Shown: positions 12,406-23,647 of the stretch, one piece after another | Numbering within the stretch: position 1 is the stretch's first letter | How the letters are laid out: every line of letters starts with the position of its first letter | Assembly (NCBI RefSeq): GCF_042477335.2 | Contig: NC_091251.1 | Span: 85,947,501 to 86,011,500 of the forward strand | DNA from: Ovis canadensis | Taxonomy: Eukaryota; Chordata; Mammalia; Artiodactyla; Bovidae | Length of the DNA stretch: 64,000 nucleotides | Direction of reading: 5' to 3' | Position numbers and translations under genes: made by a program | Notes under the pieces: generated by a model | Seen by the model: the letters and a program-made list of their open reading frames with translations, nothing else | Told to the model about the DNA's origin: nothing | Databases searched by the model: none

Positions 12406-13186
12406 ATATATATATAAAGGGTCCTGTTTATAATAAAAAATCCATAAATGGTAGCAATATTTATATCTGTACTTCCAAACATAATGCTTAGCACAAAATT
12501 AGAATTCATAAATACTTGTGGAAGTGAAGGAGGGAGAAAAAGAGAATGACAAAGAGGGACACAGGAAAAGGAAAGAGGAGATTTGAAAAAAAATCAAGTT
12601 TATCACTGACAGACATTTTCCTCCTTTTCATTAATAACATTTCTGATTATAATAAATATTTACCGTAGAAGCTGTTGGAACACCATGGACTGGGAACACG
12701 GTGGATTCCTCTCCAGCACTACCGCAGATCCTGCGGATCAGAACCCTCCTCCTGTTAAGGCAACTACGTCCCCCTCGCCTCTGGCAGCTCCATTTCCCCA
12801 CCAGGTCTCTGCTGTTCCAGACCCTTCTCACCTCTGCTGAGACCAGGAAGCCCAGTTTCTCCTGCCCATCAACCCTGGTCTACAAGGACAGCCACTATTG
12901 AGCTTTTCTGTGTTGCAGAAGCCCCTCACTAGTGCCTTCCTCATCGCTTTAATGAAGGGAGGATCCTCTGAACTCTCCAGGTGAACATATCAGAGCCCCT
13001 CTCTGAGGCTTTAGTCCTCAAATACTCTGCGAGGATAGTCTGGCATCTTCTCTTCATTCATGTAAGCCACCATTTCCCCCAAGATTTAGGGAGCCAGCCC
13101 AAACACACACTGGAATGAAATCCAGGTGCCCTAGTGAAGATGCTAGTCCTGAGTCACGGGAGAATGCCCAAGAAGCTCTTCTTGAA
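12406..13186. other. Intergenic, no gene recognised
   Basis: Unique sequence. A GC-richer patch lies at 12680-12900 with overlapping short ORFs on both strands and no family match. Confidence 0.55.
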
Positions 13187-13395
13187 GTGAGAAAGTGTTA
13201 GTCGCTCAGTTGTGTCCAAATCTTTGTGACCCCATGGACTTTAGCCCACCAGGCTCTTCTGTCCATGGAATTCTCCAGGCAGGAGCAATGGAATGGGCAG
13301 TCATTCCCTTCTCCAGGGGATCTTCCTGACCTAAGGATCGAACCCAGGTCTCCTGCATTGCAGGTGGACTCTTTACCACTGAGGCACCGGGGATA
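13187..13395 (-). mobile_element. Bov-tA SINE, near full length
   Basis: Reverse complement of the consensus, from GTTAGTCGCTCAGTTGTGTCC at the tail side to the tRNA head complement (GATCGAACCCAGGTCTCCTG and TTTACCACTGAGGCACC). Confidence 0.9.
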
Positions 13396-14645
13396 TACAG
13401 GCCTATATTCTGCCACCCTCTCCTTCCTCCCATCTGACACCCTCAAGATCCATTCCCAAGCACATTTCCCTGATCCCTGTCTGCTTTAGTCAAGCCCCGA
13501 GGTTCCTTCAATGGAAAATCTCATTCTTCCCACCAGAGGGAATGTCCTTCCCCAGCCGGGTCACCCTGAGTCTTAACCCTAATTATCCACGTAGAATAAA
13601 TGAGGGGTTGTGGGTGGTATGTAAAGCAACCTTCTTGGATGGGGCCTCAACCTGGTCTCCGAGCACCAGGAAGTTGGCCTCCTCTAGGAAGAAGGAACAG
13701 CCTTTTTGGTGAGGAAGCCTCAAGCTCATCCAGGGGTTGTCCCCAAAGCAGTCTTTGTGACCCACTACTTCCCTGGGAGGAACTTAAGGACAGGAGATTG
13801 CCAGGGTGAGAGACTCAGCCTTTCTGATAATTCAACTCATCAGTTCAACTTATCCAATTAGGCCTGAGGCCTGGTTTTCAGCACCTTCTGCCCTCCATCT
13901 TCAGGAGAAGAGAATCTCTTCAAATGTGTCTTTCATGCCAAGCCCCAAGTACTTTGATTGCACTTAACAACCAATCAATCCCTAAAGTCCTGATCATTAC
14001 CATGCTTCCCACATCTCTCAGATGTTGATGTTGTATTAACTCATACATACCTTTCCACACTCACCCCATCCCAATTCATCACAGCAGAGTCTTAGCAATT
14101 GTGTTGCTATAGCACCTCCTACGGCTCTTGAGGCCAGCATTACTACCTATGGCACTCTGGCTAAAGTTCCCAAAGATACCTCTGGGGATTTTATCCATTG
14201 GCCCCCTTAGGTTCACTCCCCACCTTTCTCCAGCCTGCTTCTTGGGGTGGCCAGCATTTATGAGCTGAACCAATGGGCTCCCCAATTCTCTGCCTTCCCA
14301 TTTGCAGATCAGGACACAGGAGCAGAGTGAGGTTGGAGTATTTGCTAACCACCTTCCTCTCTCCCAGGCCTCATATTGGTAGTGGCCACATCCTCCTATG
14401 AAAAACCACAACCCCTGTCAAAGAATTCCTCTCCTACAGTTCTCTTTGAGATCTGAAAATCACTCTTTCTCCTGGTCCTCCAGCCTAGGCTGCCCACAGC
14501 TTCACACAATTGTTTGAGAGTGTCTCACCACCCGCTAGTTGGTTTCCTTAATTCTGTCTTCATATTTGTAAACAGCCTCTTCATTTAATTCTCCTCGATA
14601 TCCCACTGTAGTATATTATTTGTTTCCCACCAGGAGCCTTACAGA
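13396..14645. other. Intergenic, no gene recognised
   Basis: Moderately GC-rich unique sequence. A 110-codon ORF at 14079-14411 (-) has no recognisable family, and no splice or promoter context supports it. Confidence 0.5.
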
Positions 14646-14848
14646 TGCTGCATGCTCAGTCATGTCCAACTCTCTGCCACCCCATAGACTGTAGTCCACA
14701 AGGCTCCTCTGTCCATGGGATTTTTCCAGGCAAGAAAGGGTTGCCATTTCCTTCTCCAGGGGATCTTCTTGACCCAGGGATTGAACCCAAGTATCTTGCA
14801 TCTCCTGCACTGGCAGATGGATTCTTTACCACTGTGCCACCTGCTACA
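14646..14848 (-). mobile_element. Bov-tA SINE variant
   Basis: Reverse orientation. It begins GCATGCTCAGTCATGTCCAAC and ends in the head complement TTTACCACTGTGCCACCTG. About ten bases are missing in the middle (CAAGAAAGGGTTGCC). Confidence 0.88.
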
Positions 14849-16544
14849 GTCACTTTTTCTCAAATTCTGGCAAGCCCTTACTACTTCTGCTTCCCGCCGC
14901 CAAGGTTCTTTTAGAAGCAGCTCTTTCTCCCAGAAACTCCTGATGGAAGTTCTGAAGGATTGGTTGAAAACATCTGAGTGGTGCCATCCAGTCTTATCCC
15001 TAATCCCCTTCCTCCACCCCAGTGGAGGCGGCAGGCACTCATACTTTTCACTTTAGAGTGACCCTCTTGTCTACCAACAGATCTGAAGGTTGGGTGGATT
15101 TTGCTCATGCCCTTTGTTCTAGGATATCCACCTCAGCCTCCCAATCCTAGACCATCAATCCTAGCATTTGCTTCACTGTTTTCATGGAGACTCATTGATT
15201 CCTCATTCAAGGAGGACCCCTGGTTCCTAGTGATGAAATGCCAGGGATGAGAATACAGATTGAGCCACCTTTGGGACTCATGGTACCCTGTCATCTGTCT
15301 GTATTCCTTACTGAATATGACATCCTAAATGTACAAGTAAAAATAACCTTGCAATTCATTTTAAGTGTGATTGTTGTTATAATTCCAAGTATATTAAAGA
15401 CAAAGAAGTTTTCATGAACTCAAAAGACAGAGGAAATGCTTTATTGTCATTAACATAGATCTTCCCAATGCACTGTGAAAAAGGAAGGAGGTTCATTTCA
15501 ACCCCCAAAATGTCAGAACTAAAGACACCTGCATAACATTAGAGTGTTTTAAAAAAAAAAAAAAAAGTCACAGAGAATCAGCTGCTATAAGATTTTAGAG
15601 AGGGCAAGAGCTAGACAATCACAGACTTTTTCCTCTGAGTCAGCAGTGCAGTTTTACCCCTATAAACACAGAACACTGTTGAGTTTAAAAAACTACAATT
15701 TAAAATATACTCAGTGGTAAAGAATATTTGTGACTCTGATAATCTGGGACATAGCTTTGGGGAAGTACCATTTGAGTCTAAATGCATAAGTTTAGTTTCA
15801 TAAATTTTTGAAATCAAGTGATAGCTCTGATTACATATTTTTTCTGAGTTAGTTGTTTGTTTTTAATCACAAAGGAGTCTCTTTACCAAGGATCTACAAG
15901 GGACTTCAGGAATTTTTCTTGGGAAAAGAATCCCCTAAATCCAGACACCTTTCAATTTGAGCTACTGTTGCCCTCCCTTTTTTAATCTGAGCAGTCTCTA
16001 TATCTCGTGTTGGTAATCCCTCAGTTAAAAGGAAAAGAAAGTTCTAAGGGAGCTTGCAATTGGATGTTCTTGGAGGGCATGAGGACTAAAGCATTGGTTT
16101 TTATTAATTCTTGGCACTTTGATCATAAATCTACTTGGAGACCAGTCATTAAATAAGACATGAGAATTTAAAGGCTTTTCTAGCCCCATTTCCTAATTAT
16201 GCCCAAAGCATTTAAAATATTGGCTTACTATAAATCCATATTGGAGGTGGGTTATGATATATGAGTTATGTTCTGAGACTCAAGGTAAAGAAAATTTAAT
16301 TTGTAGTGGGTGAACCAGAGAAATTATGTCAGGGAAGGCACAAATACTGATTTGCATTTTTAGCATAAATATGCTGCCTTAGCCTTGTGCCTGAGCTGGG
16401 CAGAAGGGAGATGTTTAGCCTCCTGCATAGGTGGGGTCAAAATTAAACAGTCCTTGAATTCAGGGGTATAGCTGCTCATGCTGCCCGTACAGGTGTGTCC
16501 GTGAGCCTGGCACCCTCCAGCTGTGTCTGCAGGTCACACCAGCT
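14849..16544. other. Intergenic, includes the presumed GPHB5 3' flank
   Basis: No gene recognised. Contains an A-run at about 15551-15566. Possible GPHB5 polyadenylation hexamers on the minus strand are ATTAAA at 16300-16295 and AATAAA at 16105-16100. I cannot choose between them. Confidence 0.5.
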
Positions 16545-16733
16545 TCAGATGGTCTCACACTCCGTGGTGGCAGTGGAGCAGGCCCCGCAGTCACAGCGGA
16601 CCGCCACAGGGTAGCTGTAGAAGGGGTCGACTCCAGGGGCACAGTTGGGCAGCTTGACTGTCACCTGTCTGGTCTCATTGTAGGTACAGACTCGGTGATG
16701 GGCTTCGATGTAGGGGGGTTCCAAAATGGGCTT
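16545..16733 (-). CDS. GPHB5: GPHB5 (thyrostimulin beta subunit), last coding exon
   Basis: Encodes residues 69-130 of a 130-residue protein, starting [16 protein letters not shown] and ending [11 protein letters not shown], with the TGA stop at 16547-16545. GPHB5 pairs with GPHA2 to form thyrostimulin, a secreted heterodimer that activates the TSH receptor. This exon has Cys 84, 99, 115, 117, 120 and 127, including the CDCGAC cluster of the cystine knot, and the N-glycosylation sequon NET at residue 87. The acceptor GTGGGGACAG lies just upstream (minus strand) and joins in phase 0 to the GAG codon that ends the previous exon. The joined length equals the 130 residues I recall for human GPHB5. 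No stop or frameshift is seen, so the gene looks intact. Confidence 0.97.
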   Translation of the reverse strand, partial: KPILEPPYIEAHHRVCTYNETRQVTVKLPNCAPGVDPFYSYPVAVRCDCGACSTATTECETI

Positions 16734-16974
16734 CTGTCCCCACAGGCAGAAAACAGAAAACCCGTTAGAACATACCATCCGGTTTCATTTTCCTGGTACC
16801 ACTTATCACTATGAGAGATTAGCTTGTTACTCATTTCTTTACTTATTAATTTCTTTACTTGTTTCCCTTCCAGTAGAAAGCAAATTCAACAACCACCTGT
16901 TGAATCAATAAAAGAAAAACAGAGCAAGGCAGATTCCTTAGTGCCCTATGCACATCTCAAACCCTGCAGTCAGA

Positions 16975-17145
16975 CCTATTAAGCTTGAATCCCTCATCTG
17001 CCACTTGTTGGAGACCTTGGAAAATCAGTTTCCTCATCTGTAAAACAAAATACCTACTTCCCAGCATTGTTGCGGAGATAAGGTAAGATGGTAGATGACT
17101 AACACCAAGTAAGGTTCAGTAAGTATAGTCTATTGTTCTTATCAG
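16975..17145 (+). mobile_element. MIR SINE relic in the GPHB5 intron
   Basis: Shows TTGAATCCCTCATCTGCCACT, CAGTTTCCTCATCTGTAAAAC and TTGTTGCGGAGATAAGGTAAG in MIR order, forward orientation, antisense to GPHB5. Confidence 0.8.
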
Positions 17146-17439
17146 AGCAATTACAAGAGTAAGAAAGTAGTATAAAAATAATAACTAGCAAGCTTTCAGA
17201 GGACAGCACTTTCATTTGTCCCAGGCAAATGAAATATGTTTAGTGGAGGTCCAGGATGCAGGTCTTACATGCACATCATGGGAATATGGCTTTGCCTTCA
17301 ATGAGGACCATGTAGAAGAGTTAAGTTCAATATCAACTTCTTCCTACTATTTCTCAGATAATGTTTTATCCTTTCTCACTTTGCTTCATGTCCTCTTATC
17401 TTCAGTAATCTGGAATCCCAGGCAATATTGCCAAATAAA

Positions 17440-17601
17440 ACTGTAGCCCACCAGGCTCCTCCCTCCATGGGATTCTCCAGGCAAGAATACTGGAGTGGGT
17501 TGCCATTTCCTTCTCCAGGGGATCTTCCCGACCCAGGGATCGAACCCAGGTCTCCCACATTGCAGGCAGATGCTTTAACCTCTGAGCCACCAGGGAAGCC
17601 C
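17440..17601 (-). mobile_element. Bov-tA SINE lacking its 3' tail
   Basis: In element orientation the head (GCTTCCCTGGTGGCTCAGAG), both box regions and the middle are intact and close to consensus. The copy stops at GTGGGCTACAG; the last 45 or so bases (ACTCCATGGGGTCGC to the end) are absent. AATAAAAC lies on one side and AGTAAAATAC on the other, a possible imperfect duplication. Confidence 0.9.
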
Positions 17602-18580
17602 TGAGTAAAATACAGGATCAGGATACCCAGTAAAATCTGAGTTTCAAATAAACAACAATTTTTAGTATAAGTATGTCCCAAATATTGCATGGGATAGACT
17701 TATACCAAAATGAAACAAACAAAAAAAAAGGTTGTTTATGTGACATTCAAATGTAACTGGCATCCTGGCTTGATTTGCTAATCCTGGTTATTTGCTAATT
17801 CTAGCTACCCTAAACCTAGGCCAGGAGCAAACGCTATTTTCAGCAATAGCTCCACCTTCAGAGTAAATCCAGCCACTGTGTCGTCATGAATATCCTTATT
17901 TTCAGACATGCTCCCCAGTTAAGTTACCAAAAATAAGTGCTTTATCAATCAGAAACTTTCAGATTGTGGGGGAAATAAGCCTCATTCGTTTATTTACTTT
18001 CTAGACATAGCCTCCATTTTCATTCCACAATAAAGGCATACATAAAAACTGCCTGACATTAAGGAGACTCCTGCTCTGTAATAGTCTCAGTGCTTCCGTT
18101 TCCCCAGTGAGAGCACAGTCTCTGACCTCCTGTGGGTGACCACTACCCAGTTAAAGCCATTCGTTGATTTATAAAGGGAAAAGAAGATGTGTTCAATTAA
18201 AGGGAAATTGTAGTTTGAGATTTTAGCCCAGAAAGAGCTCCAAATAGCCCTGACAAGGCTGTGAGCAGGGGAGGGCACTGCCAGGCCACGCCTTGAACAC
18301 AAGAAAGTTTCTCACATAAGTTTGAGGTCATGTGACAGCCGCAGTATCTGCAACAAATGAATTTTCATTTGTTATTATGTCTCAAGCCCCCAAATGATGG
18401 GAAAATGAAGCTAACTTGGTGGAGTTGTTTCACTTAAGTTACAGGTTTCATTACCATAATCCAATTCCAATCATAGGGCCATAACTTTATCCAAATGATA
18501 ACAGGTTGCTCTCTGAGTCCCTGAATAGAAGGATATTTTTCCTAATGGCAGTGTCCTTTCATAGTGCTCATGGACTTCTA

Positions 18581-18775
18581 GCTTAGTGTTAGTCACTCAG
18601 TTGTGTCCGATTCTTTGTGACCCCATGGACTGTAGCCCACCAGACTCCTTTGTCCATAGAATTCTCCAGGCAAGAATATTGGAGTAGCCATTCTGTTCTC
18701 CAGGAGATCTTCCCAACACAGGGCTTGAACCCAAGACTCCTGCATTACAGGTAGATTCTTCCATCTGAGCCACCA
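18581..18775 (-). mobile_element. Bov-tA SINE with 8-bp target-site duplication
   Basis: GACTTCTA occurs at 18573-18580 and again at 18776-18783, framing a reverse-orientation Bov-tA with a small internal deletion (GGAGTAGCCATTC). Confidence 0.9.
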
Positions 18776-18839
18776 GACTTCTAAATGGGCTCAGTTTGAT
18801 GAGAAGATGCATAACTCCAGGAAGGGATTCATCCCTTTT

Positions 18840-19277
18840 AATTCAACATTTATTGAATGCCTTGCTTATACATGTCTTTTAACAAGAGCTGTGAAAGGCA
18901 CAAGAATGAACCTCTCCACTCAAAAAACTTAAAACGTAATGTGTGGTGGAGAAGGAAATAAGATAAAAAAGGTAGATGATGGTCATGGGCTGAACAGAGA
19001 GTCAGAAAAGGCTTAGAGGGGTTGGTTCTGGAGACAGGCACCAAGGAATAAATGTAAGCAGGAATATGAGAAAAGGACCAAAAGTAAGATTTCATGAGGA
19101 ATACTGAATAAAACCTTTAAAATCTAGTCTCTTAGGCAGAGCTAATAATATGTGCAGTGCCTGGGAAAATAGGCAGATGGCATATTGCTGAGGACCTTAA
19201 AAGTTAGTTACTGAATTTGCAGCAGTGGGTGATCATTAAAGGTTTTGGAGCCAGGGTGACAAAATCAGAGCTAGTAC
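18840..19277 (+). repeat. Old dispersed repeat, same family as 60396-60995
   Basis: Begins with an ATTTATTGAATGCCTTGC segment and ends with GGTTTTGGAGCCAGGGTGACA. The same block order, with phrases of the type TTTATTGAGCACC, then ...AGGCACTG, then ...GACATGATCTGA, recurs at 60396-60995. I know the motif set from mammalian genomes but do not name the family. Confidence 0.55.
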
Positions 19278-20009
19278 TTCATTAGGAACCAAGTCAGGCC
19301 CTAGTGGGCAGAGGCAGCAGTCACTATATGGTGTGATCCTACGGGGCCCTGAAAGGTACTCTGTCTCCTCACCCCTCAAACATCTCCTCCTCTCAGCCTA
19401 ATAGCATTCTAACTTTGATTGAGATTTTTATCCCATTTGAAATGTACAGTCTCTGAAAAAGCTGGATATAATTGTATATGAAGAGCCTTAATAGACCTGT
19501 CAATGATGATCCCTGAGGGACCCAGGAATGACTCTAGAGGAACAGAAGACAGCAGGGCTGAAGTTAAGGCACTGAAGGAGGGGCTGAGGACACGCCCTCA
19601 CCTGCTGCTTAGCTTAGGGCCTTACTTGGTAACTGGCTGGTATTTTAAAGGGGGAGGAACACAGGGAAGAGTTTGGGTTATAAGCATGAACCAGGAGTTT
19701 ATCCCGAACTTTCCACTGACTCCCTGCATGACTCTGCAGTCAGCTACCAACTGAATTCTTGCATTTCATCTGTAAAATGGGCAGAAAAACAGCACATCTT
19801 GGCCTCCCAGAGATGATCCCCAAGTAGACAGACACCATGTCAATCAAATTATTAATTTTATCAATGCCCTTCAATAGAAGGGCAATATCATACTTCTTTC
19901 AGATTATTTTTGGAAGATTCCAAGTAGTTGTTTTTTGTTTGTTTGTTTAACCCATAACAAAGTATAGATACCCCAGCTCTATCTCGTTTCATTAAGAACT
20001 TTAGTACTT
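19278..20009. other. GPHB5 intron, no element recognised
   Basis: Unique-looking intronic sequence. An 83-codon ORF at 19503-19754 (+) lies antisense within the intron with no family match. Confidence 0.5.
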
Positions 20010-20294
20010 CAGCTTCCCTGGTGGTGCAGTGGTTAAGAATCTGCCTTGCAATGTATGGGACACAGGTTTTATCTCAGGTCTGGAAAGATCCCACATGCTT
20101 CAGGCAACTGAGCCCGAGTACCACAGCTACTAAGTATGCACCGTGGGCCCCTAGTCCTCAACAAGAGAAGCCACCGCAATGAAGCCCCACACCACAACTA
20201 GAGTGGTCCCTTCTCTCCACAAGTAGGGAGCGCCAGCACACAGCAATGAAGACTCAGCACAACCAAAAATAAAGAAATATTTTTTTTTTAAGTG
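20010..20294 (+). mobile_element. CHR-type cetartiodactyl SINE
   Basis: The head GCTTCCCTGGTGGTGCAGTG is followed by GTTAAGAATCTGCC, the middle by CAACAAGAGAAGCCACCGCAA, and the A/T-rich end by AAAATAAAGAAATATTT. AGTACTT precedes (20003-20009) and follows (20295-20301) the element. It sits about 63 bases from the GPHB5 splice donor. Confidence 0.85.
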
Positions 20295-20358
20295 AGTACT
20301 TTAGAATCAGTCCAAGCGACATGAAGGCATTGCCACCAGAGCCTCTTTTGGGACTCAC

Positions 20359-20562
20359 CTCCCAGGTTTCACAGCGGCCCCAGCAAGCATCCGTGGTGAT
20401 CCGAAGGCCCCTGCAGCCCGGCTTCTTGGCCAGGAAAGTAAACTCCCTCACTGCACAGCCCACAAATGTGCGCAGGTCCCCACTGGAGGTGCTGATGACA
20501 CAACCACAGCCAGCCAGGAGCAGGAGGGCCATGGGGCCGAGGAAAATGCACACCAGCCTCAT
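20359..20562 (-). CDS. GPHB5: GPHB5 (thyrostimulin beta subunit), first coding exon
   Basis: Encodes residues 1-68. Residues 1 to about 24 are a signal peptide with a hydrophobic core (MALLLLAG). The mature part has Cys 36, 50, 60 and 64; CWGRC at 60-64 matches the CXGXC ring of glycoprotein-hormone beta subunits. With the next exon this gives ten cysteines in the mature chain, fewer than the twelve of TSHB, LHB or CGB, as known for this subunit. I chose the ATG at 20562-20560 because it has A at -3 and gives the family's length. An in-frame ATG at 20598 lies upstream of a clear splice acceptor (TCCTCTCAG, ending at 20572) and so is intronic. The exon ends GAG and is followed by the donor GTGAGT. 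Confidence 0.97.
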
Positions 20563-20571
20563 GCTGCTCCT
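20563..20571 (-). other. GPHB5: GPHB5 5' UTR part of the first coding exon
   Basis: Nine bases lie between the acceptor CAG (20574-20572) and the start codon. The acceptor has a good pyrimidine tract (CCTTCCTTTTCCTCTC), which implies an upstream noncoding exon. Confidence 0.7.
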
Positions 20572-20615
20572 CTGAGAGGAAAAGGAAGGAGAATGCATTA
20601 ATGGATCTAACTACC

Positions 20616-20744
20616 TCCATCGATGCAATGGACATGAACTTGGGCAAACTTCAGGAGATGGTGAGGGACAGGGAGGCCTGGTGTGCTGCAGTCCATGGGG
20701 TCGCGAATAGTCGGACACGACCAGGCCACTGAACAACAATGAAA
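20616..20744 (+). mobile_element. BovB LINE 3'-end fragment
   Basis: Runs from a GATGCAATGGACATGAACTT segment through GACAGGGAGGCCTGGTGTGC to ACTGAACAACAATGA. It is antisense to GPHB5 and begins about 45 bases upstream of the first coding exon. Confidence 0.85.
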
Positions 20745-21309
20745 ACAACCTCAATGGATAATGTGTTTGTCACTATCAACGGGACATTGCCCTTAGAATT
20801 TCAGGTCACTAGACACTCAACCCTCCAAGGGTATCCTAAGGCTTTTCCTTATGGTATCCCAACTGCTGGATTTGTGCATTAAAGAAGTTTGTTCCAATAA
20901 TCTCTTCAGAATGAATACAGAATATGACTAACACCAAAAGTTATCCATATCCTAACATAATACATGAACACACACGAATTATTTTTATTCAGATCCAAGG
21001 TATTTGGTATCATGCTACATGCTTCACTCGAAATTATATTTCCAATGTCATGGATGAGAAATGGAGAGGGGTAGATAAATAATAATTGCATGCCCCATAT
21101 GTATTGTTACTAACCCAACCCAGTACAAAGCCATAAAACTTGGATATGCAGAATAGCTCTCACATCCGACTTGGTGGCCATTGATAAAAATGTGTCCTAG
21201 TTGATACAAATTCCCTTTGATCTACGCCTCACCTGTAATAGGTATCTTGTTGTGACTAAATTTAAATCTGAATGATGGAAAGCATCACAACCCCACTCAA
21301 ATACCAATC

Positions 21310-21506
21310 CTCTCTATTGTTGTTTAGTGGCTCAATCATGCAACCCCATTGACTGTAGTATGCCAGGCTTCCCTGTCCTTCACTATCCACCTGAGCTTGC
21401 TCAGACTCACTTCCACTGAGTTGATGATGCCATCCAACCGTTTCATCCTCTGTTGTCCCCTTCTCCTCCTGCCCTCAACCTTTCCCAGCATCAGGGTCTT
21501 TCCTGG
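21310..21506 (-). mobile_element. BovB LINE 3'-end fragment, older
   Basis: The plus strand starts TATTGTTGTTTAGTGGCTC and ends CCCAGCATCAGGGTCTTTC, the antisense of the BovB 3' coding end. It has a short internal deletion near the start. It lies in the predicted GPHB5 5' intron, in the same orientation as the gene. Confidence 0.85.
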
Positions 21507-21765
21507 GTCTTGATCATTTCCTGTGCTTTTTCAGGAGCCAGAATCACTTCTTTCATGATTGGCCCACCAGACAGATATACCTGAATGCTGAAATTAGGGT
21601 GGACTCTCCACTTACAGAACACCCCCAATTCATTATGATTTAGACAGCAAAGTTATTTATTCCCAAACTTATCTCCCAGTTCCTGCTCCTGACCTGTCAC
21701 CTTAGCAAGGCTCTCTGGACTTACCCTCAGGCAGAATGAAGTTCCTGTTTGGAGAAGCACTTACC

Positions 21766-21875
21766 TGATCTTACTGGAGCTGACTTGCCTGTAAAGCTGA
21801 AACTTGTACTCAAGATTTTAGAAAGTCGCAGTGAGTGGTACAAGTTTGCTCTGGGTAAATGCCTCTACCCTCTGT
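21766..21875 (-). other. GPHB5: Predicted GPHB5 5' noncoding exon
   Basis: On the minus strand a TATA box is followed by about 110 bases ending GATCAG and then GTAAGT (21764-21759), a near-ideal splice donor. The next good acceptor downstream is the one in front of the GPHB5 start codon. The exon limits are inferred from the TATA position and the donor; no transcript has been seen. Confidence 0.6.
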
Positions 21876-21896
21876 GACTGGGCTGCTTGATTGCTC

Positions 21897-21924
21897 AAAT
21901 ATATAGGAAAGGTCTTGTCAATCA
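21897..21924 (-). promoter_or_regulatory. Candidate GPHB5 core promoter (TATA box and TALE-like site)
   Basis: TATATATTT reads on the minus strand at 21905-21897. Just upstream, TGATTGACAA at 21924-21915 resembles PBX/MEIS-type sites. The spacing to the predicted noncoding exon fits initiation near 21875. The TATA call is from the sequence; factor binding is inference. Confidence 0.5.
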
Positions 21925-23647
21925 AAATGAAAAGGGAGGCAGAGCCTTACAGGAACCACTAAACACATCAAAGCCTTGGAATATAAAGCCGTTCTCTATT
22001 TTCCAAAAGTGATTAACTTAAAGGGTGTTGTTTTGTTTCTTAACATCGCCTACTGAAAAAGAAAGTTACCTTGGTGGGTGACATAATCCTGGGGAACAGT
22101 CAAAGGTAGTTCACCTGGCTCTGGAAGACCAAGTGCACTGGGGCAAGATGGATTAGATTTTCCTTTGCAGTAACAACTTTCCTTCTCCACAGGAGGCAGT
22201 CACCAGCTGCTCACAGCTCTCTTTCCTTTAACTCACAACACATTTCAATGCATTGAAAGATGACAAAACAATCATTCTTCCTGGGAGGAACATGGGATCA
22301 CTAACTGAAAGGATGGAAATCATGGTACAAAACATTTGAATGTCTTAAAATACATTAAGTATTAGAGCATATTAATAACACCTTAAAATGAATCACACAG
22401 GAAACAAATATTAAGGTATTCAACATGATTATCTTCTAGCATGGGACTTAAAATGCCTTTTTATTTTTTTCCATGTAGTTCTCAGCATCTTTCACATTTT
22501 CTACTTGGGCAGGCTTCTCTCATAGAAACTTGGTTAATATTAGTACTTTAAAAATTAAAATAAACCAATAATTATCCATCTGTGCTGCATGTAAGGATAT
22601 CCAATGCTGTTGTAATAGAACTGCTTCATTCAATTTCTGGTTCTTAAAGTTTAAACTAAGAATGATATAGTATTCTTTATGAGTGTGAGACACAGTTTAT
22701 ATTCCAGTCTGCAACTGTAGTGTGTAAATAGATTAAAAATCTCATTGTTCATGGCATTATTGTGGGTGTGCTAAAAAAATTAATGAAGCAGACATCTTTC
22801 TAGCCTTTAGGAGTTTACATATCATAGCTAATAATGACATATTTTAAGACATTTAAGATGCATATTAAATAAATATGATTCCAAACAAAGTTAAACATTT
22901 CTATTTTCTACAAAGAAAGATGTTCTTTAAATAGACTTGCTACTCTTTAAGGGTTTGATTTTTTTTTTCAAAATATATAACGACTCTTAGTGAATCCATC
23001 ATTATATCATCAATATACCTATCTCTAGAGTCAGATTACCATATATATTTTATAGAAATCGAACTAGGCTTGGAATAAAGGACTTTCTTCAGCCCTTCAG
23101 ACTGTGAGTAGCATAACCAGACCTGGGGTACTATAGGGACAGACTGCTTACCTGACGTGATTGTCCTAACTTGCTGAGCCAATCAGTGGTGAGCTGCCAT
23201 CCTGACCTGAGACTGTTCAACCCTTTTGGAGGAGACCTGAAACATACATACCTGTGTCTGCAATGTCACAAGATAAAGAAAGACAACAAAGAGAGGCCAA
23301 GAAGTGCCTTTCTTCTCCAGCTGGGCTGTGGCATTCTGCTTGCTCCCCATCAGCAGTGACCTTATAAGAATGACCACTTATAGTCACTGAGCGCCTGCTA
23401 TGTACCAGACTCCATGGTACCTGATGTGCTCTTGCATATGTTACCTCTAAATCTTGTATCAGTTATGTCAATCAAACTATATTGTCTTCTTTTGCCATTG
23501 GAAGAAATGGAGGCTCAGTTATTTTGTAACCTCTCAGTCTCCAAAGCCTTTGGAAACACTGAGACGGCAAATCAGTTTGTTTCATCCCTGTAATCAACTG
23601 CAGTCAGTCGATGGTACCACCTGGAACACTCTGTTAAGAAAGGCCTC
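21925..23647. other. Intergenic upstream of GPHB5
   Basis: No gene or clear repeat recognised. AT-rich from 22300 to 23060. Confidence 0.55.

Larger units (their letters stand above)
16734..20358 (-). other. GPHB5: GPHB5 intron between the two coding exons
   Basis: The 3.6-kb intron has donor GTGAGT at 20358-20353 and acceptor CAG at 16736-16734. It holds a MIR, two reverse-orientation Bov-tA copies (one truncated), an old dispersed repeat and a CHR SINE that ends only about 63 bases from the donor. Confidence 0.9.

Noticed and set aside
20563-20598. Upstream in-frame ATG for GPHB5 (12 extra residues)
   Set aside because: A strong splice acceptor lies between it and the chosen ATG, and the extra residues would spoil the signal peptide start.
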